64,000 nt of DNA from Morganella morganii (GCF_019402645.1 NZ_VKKS01000001.1:1364970-1428969), one strand, 5' to 3'. Counted from the first letter of the stretch, positions 18,754 to 27,958 are shown. Numbers and translations: made by a program. The notes: a model not told the origin generated them from the letters alone.

Positions 18754-19659
18754 ATGGCTTTACGGGAAAAAGACACTGCCATCGCCATTACCGGCCTGGT
18801 CATTTTAACACTGATCTGGAGTTACAGCTGGATCGCCATGAAGCAGGTCACGCACTATATTGGTGCATTTGACTTTACAGCGATGCGCTGTGTATTCAGC
18901 GCCATTATGTTGCTGCTGGTGTTGTATATCCGGGAACGCGCGATGGGGCGGGAAATCCGCTTTACACCATTCCGCTACACGCTGGGGATCGCTGTGCTTC
19001 AGACCTGCGGTATGGTCGGGCTGGCACAGTGGGCGCTGGTCAGCGGCGGTGCAGGAAAGGTGGCGATCCTCAGTTATACCATGCCGTTCTGGGTGGTGAT
19101 TATGGCGGCCATGCTGCTGGGTGAGCGGATGCGCCGTCTCCAGTATGCAGCTATTTCAGTTGCCGCAGCAGGGTTGCTGTGTGTGATCCAGCCCCGGACG
19201 CTCGATTTCGCGTCTATGAAAAGTGCTTTTCTGGCCGTGGCATCCGGTATCAGTTGGGGGGCAAGCGCGATTGTGGCGAAAAAACTCTACAGCCGCTATC
19301 CGCAGGTGGATTTGCTCTCTCTCACCACCTGGCAGATGGTGTATGCCGCGATAATTATGACTGTGGTGGCGTTACTGGTGCCGCAGCGCACGATTGACTG
19401 GCAACCGTATGTCTTCTGGGCACTGAGTTACAGCGCCATTCTGGCGACTGCTGTTGCCTGGAGTTTATGGCTGTTTGTGCTGAAAAAACTACCGGCGGGG
19501 ATTGCCGGCCTGAGCACACTGGCAGTTCCGGTCTGCGGTGTGTTGTTCTCATGGTGGCTGCTGGGCGAAAAGCCGGGCAGAACAGAAACCGCCGGAATTG
19601 TGATGATTGTGCTGGCACTGGCGGTGATAAGCATTAAGCGGCCGAAAAAAACCGCCTGA
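18754..19659 (+). CDS. EamA/DMT-superfamily exporter
   Basis: The 301-residue membrane protein has about ten transmembrane segments in two EamA halves. The halves begin near [18 protein letters not shown] and [18 protein letters not shown]. Proteins of this type export amino acids or other metabolites; the substrate is not evident. The frame is open back to 18637, but the ATG at 18754 gives the normal family length and places the first membrane helix correctly. The extra N-terminal residues in the longer reading do not look like a membrane protein start. Confidence 0.85.
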   Translation: MALREKDTAIAITGLVILTLIWSYSWIAMKQVTHYIGAFDFTAMRCVFSAIMLLLVLYIRERAMGREIRFTPFRYTLGIAVLQTCGMVGLAQWALVSGGAGKVAILSYTMPFWVVIMAAMLLGERMRRLQYAAISVAAAGLLCVIQPRTLDFASMKSAFLAVASGISWGASAIVAKKLYSRYPQVDLLSLTTWQMVYAAIIMTVVALLVPQRTIDWQPYVFWALSYSAILATAVAWSLWLFVLKKLPAGIAGLSTLAVPVCGVLFSWWLLGEKPGRTETAGIVMIVLALAVISIKRPKKTA

Positions 19660-19710
19660 TTCTGCTTACGGCACACTTTATCAGGCCGTCTGAGGAGAAA
19701 GGGCTGGTGA

Positions 19711-20307
19711 TCAGCTGCCGCTGAATCTTTTAAGCTGATCAGCCAGCAGGGTTTTAACCAGCCAGATGGCTTCTTCACTGATTTTCGCTTTCAGTGCCGG
19801 GTCATTAAACATCATCAGACATAATGACTCGGTTGCGCCGAAAATCATCACGGATGTCCATTCCGGAATCCGGAAATTCTCAGGCAGCCAGCGCTGTAAT
19901 GTGCGTTGCAGGATCCGGCAGAAAAAATTCTGCACCTCACGGTTGATCCCCGCATATTCAGGGTAGGCTTTCAGTGCCGCTACGGTAGCATTGAAGGCTT
20001 CACCATCATCCACCATCACATCAAAATAGGTCGTGATAAAAACCGAAACGGCCTGGTCGAGATCCGCTATCGGCTGCTCCATTCCGGCATTCATACGCTC
20101 GGTCAGAACATCATCACTGTATTTGAACAGCGCATGCAGCAGGGACTTACGGTTACCGAAATGTTTGTAGGTCACCGGCTTGGTCACACCTGCTTTTTCC
20201 GCAAGGGTAATGAGTGTCAGCGCATCAGTGCCTTCAGCCAGGATAATATCATTGGCGACATTGAGCAGTTGTATCTGGCGCTCGTCGCGCTGTAAACGTC
20301 CGGACAA
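19711..20307 (-). CDS. TetR-family repressor, probably of sugE
   Basis: The product has 198 residues. An N-terminal helix-turn-helix (DALTLITLAEKAGVTKPVTYKHFGNR) is followed by a TetR ligand domain. No in-frame ATG exists near the domain start. A TTG at 20307 lies six bases after a strong GAGGAGG Shine-Dalgarno and is taken as the start. It is divergent from the sugE-like exporter gene. Two copies of a palindrome lie in the gap between them, so this protein is probably the local repressor. The inducing ligand would be the exporter substrate, such as guanidinium or a quaternary ammonium compound. Confidence 0.85.
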   Translation of the reverse strand: MSGRLQRDERQIQLLNVANDIILAEGTDALTLITLAEKAGVTKPVTYKHFGNRKSLLHALFKYSDDVLTERMNAGMEQPIADLDQAVSVFITTYFDVMVDDGEAFNATVAALKAYPEYAGINREVQNFFCRILQRTLQRWLPENFRIPEWTSVMIFGATESLCLMMFNDPALKAKISEEAIWLVKTLLADQLKRFSGS

Positions 20308-20424
20308 ATCTGCCTCCTCATTGATAATAAAGTTGTTCTGCCTGCCGGAAAGTGTACCACAGAGTTCCTGGCTCCGGTCAGCTGACAGGAAAGATCGAAA
20401 AAAGAGCAAAAAAATATTTACAAG

Positions 20425-20459
20425 TTACCAAAGGTAATATATAACCATACCAAAGGTAA
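20425..20459. promoter_or_regulatory. double TetR operator between tetR and sugE
   Basis: TTACCAAAGGTAA (20425-20437) is a perfect palindrome around its central base. It is repeated with one change as ATACCAAAGGTAA (20447-20459), 22 bp further on, about two helical turns. Both copies extend into a TATAACC segment. This is the expected pattern for a TetR dimer pair over the divergent promoters. Confidence 0.8.
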
Positions 20460-20504
20460 CTTATAACCGTTTCACCTGCAACCAAAAATCAGTGAGGATG
20501 TACT

Positions 20505-20825
20505 ATGCCGTGGATTTTATTAATTACAGCCGGATTATTTGAAGTCGTCTGGGCATTTACTATGAAACAATCGGAGGGCTTTACTAAGGCAGGACCGTCT
20601 GTGATTACTATTATTGCGATGCTGATAAGCTTCGGACTGCTGGCGATGGCTATGCGGGCACTGCCGCTGGGTACGGCTTACACCATCTGGACAGGGATCG
20701 GCGCTATCGGTGCCTTTATTGTCGGCATTGTGGTGCTCGGTGAACCGGCAAACCTGATGCGGATTATCGCCGGGATATTAATCATTTCCGGACTGGTGAT
20801 GATGAAATTAGCCAGCCCGTCATAA
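20505..20825 (+). CDS. sugE: SMR-family exporter SugE/Gdx
   Basis: This is a small multidrug resistance protein of 106 residues with four membrane helices. It works as an antiparallel dimer exchanging protons for guanidinium or quaternary ammonium cations. The Gdx/SugE type is indicated by the start MPWILLITAGLFEVVWAFTM, with the essential glutamate E13, and by the LPLGTAYTIWTGIGAIGAF motif. There is no guanidine riboswitch signature upstream. Control appears to be by the divergent TetR protein and its two operators. An intrinsic terminator follows. Confidence 0.93.
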   Translation: MPWILLITAGLFEVVWAFTMKQSEGFTKAGPSVITIIAMLISFGLLAMAMRALPLGTAYTIWTGIGAIGAFIVGIVVLGEPANLMRIIAGILIISGLVMMKLASPS

Positions 20826-20847
20826 AATATTCAGTACTGTGTTGATT

Positions 20848-20872
20848 GCCGGCAGATATTGCCGGCTTTTTT
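20848..20872 (+). terminator. intrinsic terminator of sugE
   Basis: GCCGGCA (20848-20854) pairs with TGCCGGC (20860-20866) and is followed by six T. Confidence 0.88.
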
Positions 20873-20873
20873 G

Positions 20874-21329
20874 TTACAGCAGGGGCAGTTCCCGCGCCGG
20901 GATCACGTCTTTCATCACCAGGGTGGATGTCAGTCGCTGAACCCCCGGCATGGCGGCCAGGCGGCTGTCATATAATTTCTGAAACGCATCGATATCTTTG
21001 ACCACGACGGTCAGCATATAGTCCGGATCACCAAACAGCCGTTTGGCTTCAATAATTTGCGGGATATCTGCAACCGCAGTCTCAAATTTGCTCATACTTT
21101 CCTGGTTGCCGTCTTTCATGGTGACAAACACCAGTGCGGAGAAATTCAGCCCCAGCACGCGCGGGTCAAGCTGTGCGCGGTAATCGCAGATAGCCCCGGA
21201 TTGTTCCAGTGCTTTCAGCCGGCGGTGGCAGGGGGATAAACTCAGACCCACGCGATCTGCCAGCTCAGTGACAGTTAATCGCCCGTCAAGTTGTAATTCA
21301 GAAAGAATCTTCCTGTCAAAGCTGTCCAT
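20874..21329 (-). CDS. Lrp/AsnC-family transcription regulator
   Basis: The product has 151 residues. An N-terminal helix-turn-helix (LTVTELADRVGLSLSPCHRRLKALEQSGAI) is followed by a RAM ligand domain with the GDPDYMLTVVV turn. Such proteins sense amino acids and form octamers. It is not Lrp itself, which is longer and more conserved. Its target is not obvious, since the adjacent leftward gene is the convergent sugE and the rightward neighbour is ybiT. It may control an unlinked transport or catabolic gene. Confidence 0.88.
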   Translation of the reverse strand: MDSFDRKILSELQLDGRLTVTELADRVGLSLSPCHRRLKALEQSGAICDYRAQLDPRVLGLNFSALVFVTMKDGNQESMSKFETAVADIPQIIEAKRLFGDPDYMLTVVVKDIDAFQKLYDSRLAAMPGVQRLTSTLVMKDVIPARELPLL

Positions 21330-21503
21330 TGGTAATTTTCTCCCTCAAATAAGGTAAATCAGGGTCTGATTAGCAAGCACATTCTACCCGAATACAGATA
21401 TTCTTCCTATCAGTTTCCGGTACAGGACAGAGGTATACGGGAACTGGTTTCTGAAAAATGTCAGATATGCCGGCAACCGCCCCCGCCGGGTCTGACGAAA
21501 ACA

Positions 21504-21539
21504 AAAAGCCCCGTTTCATGGCTCTGAAACGGGGCTTTT
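21504..21539 (-). terminator. strong bidirectional terminator after ybiT
   Basis: AAAAGCCCCGTTTCA (21504-21518) pairs perfectly with TGAAACGGGGCTTTT (21525-21539), a 15-bp stem with T-rich tails on both strands. It ends ybiT transcription. Confidence 0.9.
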
Positions 21540-21557
21540 CTTATGGCAGAACGGGGA

Positions 21558-23165
21558 TCAGCTGTTTTCTGATTCAATACCGCGGCTGCGCAGGTATTCA
21601 TCGTAACTGCCGGTAAAGTCGGTGACTTTCTCTGGTGTGATTTCGATGATACGGGTCGCCAGGGAGCTGACGAACTCACGGTCATGGGAAACAAACACTA
21701 ACGTTCCCTGATATAACTCCAGCGCCATATTCAGGGATTCGATGGATTCCATATCGAGGTGGTTGGTCGGTTCATCCATAATCAGAATGTTGGGCTTGGT
21801 CATCATTAACTTACCAAATAGCATCCGGCCTTTTTCACCTCCGGATAACACCTGTACGGATTTTTTAATGTCATCCTGGGAGAACAGCAGGCGGCCCAGC
21901 ACACTGCGGACTGACTGCTCATCATCCCCCGGCTGCATCCACAGGCTCATCCAGTCAAAAACCGTCATATCGACTTCAAAATCGGTGGCATGATCCTGTG
22001 CGTAATAACCGATATTGGAATTTTCAGACCATTTGTAACGACCGGTATCCGGTGTCAGTTCGCCGACCAGGGTTTTCAGGAACGTGGATTTACCCACACC
22101 GTTCATACCCAGAACCGCGACTTTTTCACCCACTTCCATCATCATATTGACGTTTTTGAACAGCGGGGCGCTACCGTCATAACCTTTGGACAGGTTTTCC
22201 ATTTCCAGCGCATTACGGAACAATTTTTTATCCTGCTCGAAACGGATAAACGGGTTCTGACGGCTGGAGGCTTTAATCTCGGTCAGCTGAATTTTTTCAA
22301 TCTGCTTGGCGCGGGAAGTCGCCTGGCGGGATTTGGAGGCATTTGCGCTGAAACGGCTGACAAATGACTGTAATTCACTGATTTGTGCTTTCTTCTTCGC
22401 GTTATCTGCTAACAGGCGCTCACGCGCCTGGGTGGCAGCAAACATATATTCATCATAGTTACCCGGATGCACATTCAGACTGCCGTAATCCAGATCGGCC
22501 ATGTGTGTGCACACCATATTCAGGAAGTGACGGTCATGGGAAATGATGATCATGGTGCTGTTGCGCGCATTCAGCGTCTGTTCCAGCCAGCGGATGGTGT
22601 CGATATCCAGGTTGTTGGTCGGTTCGTCAAGCAACAGAATATCCGGGTCAGCAAACAGTGCCTGTGCCAGCAGCACACGCAGTTTCCAGCCGGGGGCCAC
22701 TTCACTCATCGGGCCGTTATGCTGTTCCAGCGGGATCCCCACACCCAGCAGTAATTCACCGGCACGGGATTCTACGGTGTAGCCGTCCATTTCAGCAAAC
22801 TGCACTTCGAGATCTGCCACGCGCATGCCGTCTTCTTCACTCATTTCCGGCAGGCTGTAGATGCGGTCACGCTCCTGTTTGACTTCCCACAGTTCAGTGT
22901 GACCCATAATGACCGTGTCGAGCACAGAAAATTCTTCATAGGCAAACTGATCTTGTTTCAGTTTACCCAGACGTTCGTTCGGGTCGAGAAACACGTTGCC
23001 GCTGCTCGGCGTCAGATCACCGCCGAGAATTTTCATAAAAGTGGATTTACCGCTGCCGTTTGCGCCGATCAGGCCATAGCGGTTACCACCGCCGAATTTG
23101 ACAGAGATATTTTCAAACAGCGGCCTGGCGCCGAACTGCATCGTAATATTGTTGCTGATTAACAA
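21558..23165 (-). CDS. ybiT: ABC-F ATPase YbiT
   Basis: This soluble ABC-F protein probably acts on the ribosome. The 535-residue product has two ATPase domains. The first has Walker [10 protein letters not shown] and [10 protein letters not shown]; the second has GMNGVGKST, signature LSGGEKGRM and [10 protein letters not shown] charged linker between them includes [13 protein letters not shown]. It follows E. coli YbiT closely along its length. The first domain signature, [10 protein letters not shown], is degenerate as in the E. coli protein. The start appears to be the TTG at 23165, since no in-frame ATG is near, and its Shine-Dalgarno is weak. The gene appears to be monocistronic. Confidence 0.95.
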   Translation of the reverse strand: MLISNNITMQFGARPLFENISVKFGGGNRYGLIGANGSGKSTFMKILGGDLTPSSGNVFLDPNERLGKLKQDQFAYEEFSVLDTVIMGHTELWEVKQERDRIYSLPEMSEEDGMRVADLEVQFAEMDGYTVESRAGELLLGVGIPLEQHNGPMSEVAPGWKLRVLLAQALFADPDILLLDEPTNNLDIDTIRWLEQTLNARNSTMIIISHDRHFLNMVCTHMADLDYGSLNVHPGNYDEYMFAATQARERLLADNAKKKAQISELQSFVSRFSANASKSRQATSRAKQIEKIQLTEIKASSRQNPFIRFEQDKKLFRNALEMENLSKGYDGSAPLFKNVNMMMEVGEKVAVLGMNGVGKSTFLKTLVGELTPDTGRYKWSENSNIGYYAQDHATDFEVDMTVFDWMSLWMQPGDDEQSVRSVLGRLLFSQDDIKKSVQVLSGGEKGRMLFGKLMMTKPNILIMDEPTNHLDMESIESLNMALELYQGTLVFVSHDREFVSSLATRIIEITPEKVTDFTGSYDEYLRSRGIESENS

Positions 23166-23243
23166 GACGAATACTCATAAGTTAAAGGAGAAAAATAAAC
23201 GGCGGGCATTATGCCACAGATGAGCGGCGAGGCACAGATGTAT

Positions 23244-23275
23244 AAAAAAAGGGCGGTGACCCGGCAGGTCACCGC
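23244..23275 (-). terminator. intrinsic terminator of the small exported protein gene
   Basis: GCGGTGACC (23253-23261) pairs with GGTCACCGC (23267-23275). On the minus strand the stem is followed by seven T. Confidence 0.88.
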
Positions 23276-23283
23276 AGTATATA

Positions 23284-23736
23284 TTATTGTGAATTCGGAT
23301 CCATAGCATAGACTTCACCGGATTCATCTTCCGGCAGCCCGTAATTCAGGACATCATGGATACCCAAGTCGGTTTTACAGAGTTTTTTGTTGATGACTTT
23401 ATCGCCTTTGTAAACGGCCAGACCGGTAAATTCCCAGCCGCGCCCTATACCGCTGTACACTACATAGTTAAACGGGCCGTTTTCAAAGCGGATATACGCC
23501 GAGCCGCCGCCGATAAACGCGGTTTGTCCGACATAAACGCCATTTTTCGCATTGCCTTTCACCGGCAGAGTGATCTCCGGTTTTACCGGCGTCCCGTAGC
23601 GGTACGCCGGCGTTTTGCCTTTCTCCACCACCACACTGACGTATTTATTATTTTCCAGCTGGCAGGTAAATTCCTGAGCCAGCGCCGGAGCTGAGAACAG
23701 CCCTGTCACGACTATCCCGATAAGATACTTTTTCAT
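23284..23736 (-). CDS. small exported protein of unknown function
   Basis: The product has 150 residues. A clear signal peptide (MKKYLIGIVVTGLFSAPALA) precedes a mature domain with two cysteines (FTCQLENNK and NKKLCKTD) that probably form a disulfide in the periplasm. The pattern of short beta strands, such as AYIRFENGPFNYVVYSG and GWEFTGLAVYKGDKV, suggests a compact beta fold. No family is recognised. It is monocistronic, with its own terminator, and sits between ybiT and yaiI. Confidence 0.7.
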   Translation of the reverse strand: MKKYLIGIVVTGLFSAPALAQEFTCQLENNKYVSVVVEKGKTPAYRYGTPVKPEITLPVKGNAKNGVYVGQTAFIGGGSAYIRFENGPFNYVVYSGIGRGWEFTGLAVYKGDKVINKKLCKTDLGIHDVLNYGLPEDESGEVYAMDPNSQ

Positions 23737-23849
23737 TTTTCTGCCTTTACAGGTTATTGTCCGGAATCCGGCATGTTATTAATTTTTCTGACGGGTTATT
23801 TATTAACATAAAAATGAATTTATTTCCGGTTTTCCGGAACAGGACAAGT

Positions 23850-24005
23850 ATGTATGCCATGGACTTTTTCACATCCGGCAGTTGTCTTTCCGCTGAAACA
23901 ATCCTGTTTCGGACTGTGGCTGAATCTGCCCGCACTGATTACAGGCAGTGTGTCGTCGGATTTGTTGTCCTTGCGGCACTTTTTCAGGTTATCAGAAAGC
24001 GTTAA
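23850..24005 (+). CDS. possible 51-residue membrane peptide
   Basis: The ATG at 23850 follows AGGACAAGT and opens 51 codons. The translation begins MYAMDFFTSGSC and ends in a hydrophobic segment followed by basic residues (VVGFVVLAALFQVIRKR), which could be one membrane helix. No homologue is recognised, and the ORF could be chance. The rest of the gap from 23737 to 24065 shows no other feature. Confidence 0.22.
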   Translation: MYAMDFFTSGSCLSAETILFRTVAESARTDYRQCVVGFVVLAALFQVIRKR

Positions 24006-24065
24006 TACATGATGTCGTGTATTATGATCGCGAATTAAATTTTGCAGTACTGAGGAAAATAAACA

Positions 24066-24530
24066 GTGGCGATTTGGGTGGATGCGGACGCTTGTCCGAA
24101 AGTTATCAAAGAGATCCTTTACCGGGCAGCTGCCCGGGAAAAAACGGAGGTTACCTTTGTGGCCAATCAGCGGCTGGTGGTTCCGCCGTCACCGTTTTTA
24201 AAAACATTGCAGGTCTCTGCCGGGTTTGATGTGGCCGACAATGAAATTGTCCGTCGTGTGCAGACTGATGACCTGGTGATCACCGCTGATATTCCGCTGG
24301 CAGCTGAAGTGCTGGAGAAGGGCGCGGTGGCGCTGAATCCGCGCGGTGAACGCTACACGCCAGCGACTATCCGTGAGCGTCTGACTATGCGTGATTTTAT
24401 GGATACCATGCGCGCTTCCGGTATTCAGACCGGCGGTCCGGCGGCACTGAACCAGAGGGATCGCCAGCTGTTTGCCAATGAACTGGATAAATGGTTTTTG
24501 CAGCGTAAAAAACGCACTCCGCAGACCTGA
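24066..24530 (+). CDS. yaiI: YaiI/YqxD-family (DUF188) protein
   Basis: The 154-residue product belongs to the DUF188 family, which has a PIN-like fold but no established function. Family signatures are IWVDADACP at the start, [26 protein letters not shown] in the middle and the [21 protein letters not shown] end. Conserved aspartates D7, D9 and the ADIPLA aspartate would bind metal. The start is a GTG at 24066, preceded by GAGGA about ten bases upstream, because no ATG fits. It has its own terminator. Confidence 0.92.
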   Translation: MAIWVDADACPKVIKEILYRAAAREKTEVTFVANQRLVVPPSPFLKTLQVSAGFDVADNEIVRRVQTDDLVITADIPLAAEVLEKGAVALNPRGERYTPATIRERLTMRDFMDTMRASGIQTGGPAALNQRDRQLFANELDKWFLQRKKRTPQT

Positions 24531-24556
24531 TTTTATCTCATTATTAATATCGTAAT

Positions 24557-24597
24557 AAAACGCCGGATGCCATTGTGCTATCCGGCGTTTTATTTTT
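24557..24597 (+). terminator. intrinsic terminator of yaiI
   Basis: AAAACGCCGGAT (24557-24568) pairs with ATCCGGCGTTTT (24580-24591), followed by a further run of T. The rest of the 24531-24894 gap holds the deaminase promoter region. Confidence 0.9.
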
Positions 24598-24812
24598 ATC
24601 CTCACTGTAACGACTTCTTGGAAAAGTTCACCATTTAGCCTTATCCACTATAATAACAAAGGGTTATAATATTTCCCGCTGATTTTACCGCAGACGATCC
24701 GGACTGGATCCTGAGTATCACCTCGTCAATTCCGATACTTTATATCGGATATTCCTGATAAAGCTTATCTTTAGTACCGTTATTATTAACATCATTCCAT
24801 ATTCATTAACAT

Positions 24813-24831
24813 TATAATGATAATTGTTATA
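24813..24831. promoter_or_regulatory. Fur-box match upstream of the L-amino acid deaminase gene
   Basis: TATAATGATAATTGTTATA matches the 19-base Fur consensus GATAATGATAATCATTATC at 15 positions. It ends about 63 bp before the deaminase start, in a typical promoter position. This suggests that iron represses the gene. Confidence 0.65.
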
Positions 24832-24894
24832 ATTAGCGTGCTACTTAATTAAAAAAATGCCACACAAATATTACAGATAATGATGAGGCTTTAG

Positions 24895-26319
24895 ATGAAA
24901 ATCTCACGCAGAAAGTTAATTTTAGGGGTTGGTGCTGCCGGCGTACTGGCGGGTGGTGCTTCAGTATTAGTTCCTATGGTTCGTCGCGACGGCAAATTTG
25001 TTGAATCGACTTCACGCGCAAAACATGTTAACGGCACCGAAGGTGCATTACCGAAAGAGTCCGATGCGGTGATTATCGGTGGCGGCATGATGGGGATCAT
25101 GACAGCGATTAACCTGGCGGAAAGAGGCATGAGCGTCACCGTCCTGGAAAAAGGTGAAATCGCCGGTGAGCAGTCCGGACGTGCTTACAGCCAGATCATC
25201 AGCTACAAAACATCAAAAGAAATTTTCCCGCTGCACCATTACGGCAAAATGTTATGGCGCGGTATGAACGAAAAAATCGGGGCGGATACCAGCTACCGTA
25301 CCCAGGGTCGTGTTGAGGTACCGTCAAGTGCGGAAGATCTCGCAAATTCACAGGCATGGGTTGAAAATGCCAAAGAGTGGGCTGCTGATTTTGAAGCGCC
25401 GCTCAATACCCGCTTTATTCAGGGTGACGAACTGAAAAAACGTCTGGTCGATGCCAAAACAGACTGGCCAATTGCCAGTTTTGAGGAAGATTCGGGCAGT
25501 GTTGATCCGGAAACCGGTGTACCTGTTCTGGCGCAGTATGCCAAATCCCTGGGCGTTAAAATCTACACCAACTGTGCGGTACGCGGCATTGAAACCGCAG
25601 GTGGTAAAGTCTCTGATGTTGTCACTGAGAAAGGCGCTGTCAAAACCTCTCATGTGGTACTGACCGGTGGTATCTGGTCACGCCTGTTTATGGGTAATCT
25701 GGGCATTGATATCCCGACACTCAACGTGTATCTGTCACAACAGCGTGTTTCCGGCGTTCCGGGTGCACCGCGCGGTAACGTGCATCTGCCGAGCGGCATT
25801 CACTTCCGCGAACAGGCAGACGGGACTTATGCCGTGGCTCCGCGTATCTTCACCAGTTCTGTGGTGAAAGACAGTTTCCTGCTGGGGCCTAAATTCCTGC
25901 ATCTGCTGGGCGGTGGCGAGCTGCCGCTGGAATTCTCTATCGGTGAAGATCTGTTCAACTCCTTCAAAATAGCCACATCCTGGAATCCGGATGAAGTCAC
26001 GCCGTTCGAGACTTACCGTATCGCGACAGCCACACAGAATACTGAGCATCTGGATGCGGTATTTGCCCGCATGAAAGCGGAATTCCCTGTATTTGAACAA
26101 TCGAAAGTCGTTGAACGCTGGGGTGCGGTTGTGGCGCCAACTTACGACGAACTGCCGATTATTTCCGAAGTGAAAGAGTATCCGGGTCTGGTGATTAACA
26201 CCGCGACCGTCTGGGGTATGACAGAAGGTCCGGCATCCGGTGAAATCACTGCGGATATCGTAACCGGTAAAAAACCGGTTATTGATCCGGCTCCGTTTAG
26301 TCTTTCACGTTTTAGTTAA
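24895..26319 (+). CDS. membrane-bound L-amino acid deaminase (FAD)
   Basis: The enzyme oxidatively deaminates L-amino acids such as phenylalanine to alpha-keto acids and ammonia, passing electrons to the respiratory chain. The 474-residue product begins with a twin-arginine-like signal (SRRKLILG) and a hydrophobic segment that anchors it to the membrane. An FAD-binding DAVIIGGGMMGIMTAINLAERG motif follows from about residue 57. The whole chain parallels the Proteus Aad/Pma deaminases, including GEIAGEQSGRAYSQIISYK and EYPGLVINTATVWGMTEGP. Such deaminases mark the Proteus-Providencia-Morganella group. It is co-oriented with the RidA-like gene 40 bp downstream. Confidence 0.94.
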   Translation: MKISRRKLILGVGAAGVLAGGASVLVPMVRRDGKFVESTSRAKHVNGTEGALPKESDAVIIGGGMMGIMTAINLAERGMSVTVLEKGEIAGEQSGRAYSQIISYKTSKEIFPLHHYGKMLWRGMNEKIGADTSYRTQGRVEVPSSAEDLANSQAWVENAKEWAADFEAPLNTRFIQGDELKKRLVDAKTDWPIASFEEDSGSVDPETGVPVLAQYAKSLGVKIYTNCAVRGIETAGGKVSDVVTEKGAVKTSHVVLTGGIWSRLFMGNLGIDIPTLNVYLSQQRVSGVPGAPRGNVHLPSGIHFREQADGTYAVAPRIFTSSVVKDSFLLGPKFLHLLGGGELPLEFSIGEDLFNSFKIATSWNPDEVTPFETYRIATATQNTEHLDAVFARMKAEFPVFEQSKVVERWGAVVAPTYDELPIISEVKEYPGLVINTATVWGMTEGPASGEITADIVTGKKPVIDPAPFSLSRFS

Positions 26320-26359
26320 TTTTTTGATTACTTACGTTGATACTATTAAGAGGCTTAAT

Positions 26360-26848
26360 ATGCGTTATAAAAGTTTACTGTTAGCACTTCCGCTGGTCTG
26401 GGGCGCGGCACACGCGTCAGAAGGTGTTGTTCACCATAAACTGAACGGTATGCCTATCTCTGAATCTGTGGAAATCAGCAGCAGCAAAAATATTATTTTC
26501 CTCAGCGGCAAAGTACCGGTCAAAATTTCAAAAGACGCGCCGGAAGGTGTTCTGGCGTCATACGGTAATACCGAAGCACAGACCATTAATATCATGGAAC
26601 AGATCAAAGCTCATCTGGCTGAATTAGGTCTCGAAATGAAAGACGTGGTGAAAATGCAGGTATTTCTGGTCGGCGGTGAAGAGACCAACGGTAATATGGA
26701 TTTCGCAGGCTTTATGGCCGGTTATTCCAAATATTACAACGACAAAGATTCCGGTAACACATTACCGGCGCGTACCACTGTTCAGGTTTCCAAATTAGCA
26801 AACCCGGCATGGCGTGTAGAGATCGAAGTAACCGCTGTTCGTCCGTAA
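26360..26848 (+). CDS. exported RidA/YjgF-family protein
   Basis: RidA proteins hydrolyse reactive enamines and imines released by PLP or flavin enzymes. This 162-residue version has a signal peptide (MRYKSLLLALPLVWGAAHA), so it should work in the periplasm. The active-site arginine in LPARTTVQVS and the glutamate in VEIEVTAV are present. The ATG at 26360 gives the signal peptide; the frame is open further upstream into the deaminase gene but without meaning. It directly follows the deaminase gene and probably clears the imino acids that enzyme makes. A terminator follows. Confidence 0.88.
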   Translation: MRYKSLLLALPLVWGAAHASEGVVHHKLNGMPISESVEISSSKNIIFLSGKVPVKISKDAPEGVLASYGNTEAQTINIMEQIKAHLAELGLEMKDVVKMQVFLVGGEETNGNMDFAGFMAGYSKYYNDKDSGNTLPARTTVQVSKLANPAWRVEIEVTAVRP

Positions 26849-26868
26849 TAGTATCAGTGTGTTAACAG

Positions 26869-26901
26869 CGGGTTTGCATCCGTAAGGGGCAAACCCGTTT
26901 T
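26869..26901 (+). terminator. terminator of the deaminase-RidA operon
   Basis: CGGGTTTGC (26869-26877) pairs with GCAAACCCG (26889-26897), followed by four T. Confidence 0.8.
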
Positions 26902-27074
26902 CTGTTGCCGGATATCAGAAAAATGTCCTCATGCCGGAACATTACAACCCGGAAATTTATCCGGCCTAATACGTTCCTGATGCCCCGTGGTTAAATTATA
27001 GAACTGTCCCGCACCTTTTTCTGATGTAAAAAAGAAATCCGGACATATTGCCGGAATACTTCGGAGAAATAGGG

Positions 27075-27872
27075 ATGACAACAAATTCTGAAAAACCGCG
27101 TGACGGATATCTGACGGATTATCAGTATAATGGGATATGGCGAAAAGGAATAAAATTCCCGGCAGGGAAACTGAGTTATTATGATCAGTATGATATTGTT
27201 ATCGAAGGCATAACCTGGCAGGCACCTGAACAAATTGACAGCGAAAATATCATTCTTGTTCCGGCAGAAGAGGATATTGTATGGAACAGCCGGATTGGTA
27301 TCTATGGCTCACGGGGTTCTGAAGCCAGTGAGACCGTTTATCTGGAAGGAACCGAAATTAAACCATTCGGTGGCAAAATAGACAATTCCGGTGCACAAAC
27401 CCGGGTTGTGTTCGAAGAAGGTAGTGTTACCCGTTACAATAATTATCAGGCTATCATCGGCGGCAAAAAATATACTGATTTACCCGTTGATTCCGCCAAT
27501 AATGCGATCGGCCTGACAGTTAAAATTGATGAATATGAAGGTGTGGTTTTATCCGGACTGAATGACCGCAGCCAACCGGTAACTATTTTTGAAAAAGACA
27601 GCGAGAATAAACCATTACAGGGTTTTGTTATTTTTCACGGCAGCACTTCTACCTGCGTTATGTTCCGTAAAGGTGACCTTACCACCTTTGCTGACGGGTA
27701 TAAATTGTACTATGAGGATACCTTTACCACAGCATCAATCAACCTTGAACCGATTCATATCCGTTTTGAATCTGTAGGTAAAAATATCCGCACAGAAGTA
27801 CGTTTGGTTGCCCTCGACAGTAATGGTGCTGAGGGGGAAACTTTGTTCCGGGGTCGTTATAATCAGTCATGA
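27075..27872 (+). CDS. hypothetical protein, 265 residues
   Basis: No family is recognised. The ATG at 27075 has GGAG at a good distance and was chosen over an upstream TTG. There is no signal peptide or membrane segment. The chain is acidic and rich in predicted beta strands. It contains weakly similar segments (GIKFPAGKLSYYDQYDIVIEG, GSVTRYNNYQAIIGGKKYTD) that may be repeated units of about 90 residues, with glycine-rich turns. A hairpin follows. It could be a secreted or surface-associated accessory protein, but nothing in the neighbours settles this. Confidence 0.6.
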   Translation: MTTNSEKPRDGYLTDYQYNGIWRKGIKFPAGKLSYYDQYDIVIEGITWQAPEQIDSENIILVPAEEDIVWNSRIGIYGSRGSEASETVYLEGTEIKPFGGKIDNSGAQTRVVFEEGSVTRYNNYQAIIGGKKYTDLPVDSANNAIGLTVKIDEYEGVVLSGLNDRSQPVTIFEKDSENKPLQGFVIFHGSTSTCVMFRKGDLTTFADGYKLYYEDTFTTASINLEPIHIRFESVGKNIRTEVRLVALDSNGAEGETLFRGRYNQS

Positions 27873-27914
27873 ATCTTATATCGCGGATAATACAACGTTA
27901 ATACCGCATTAAAA

Positions 27915-27958
27915 CAGCGAACAACCGGTAAGTTTACTGAATAACCGGCTGTTCGCTG
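27915..27958 (+). terminator. hairpin after the 27075 gene
   Basis: CAGCGAACA (27915-27923) pairs with TGTTCGCTG (27950-27958), and an inner CCGG pair extends the stem. The T run after it is weak, so it may be a poor terminator or a transcript-end stabiliser. Confidence 0.55.
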
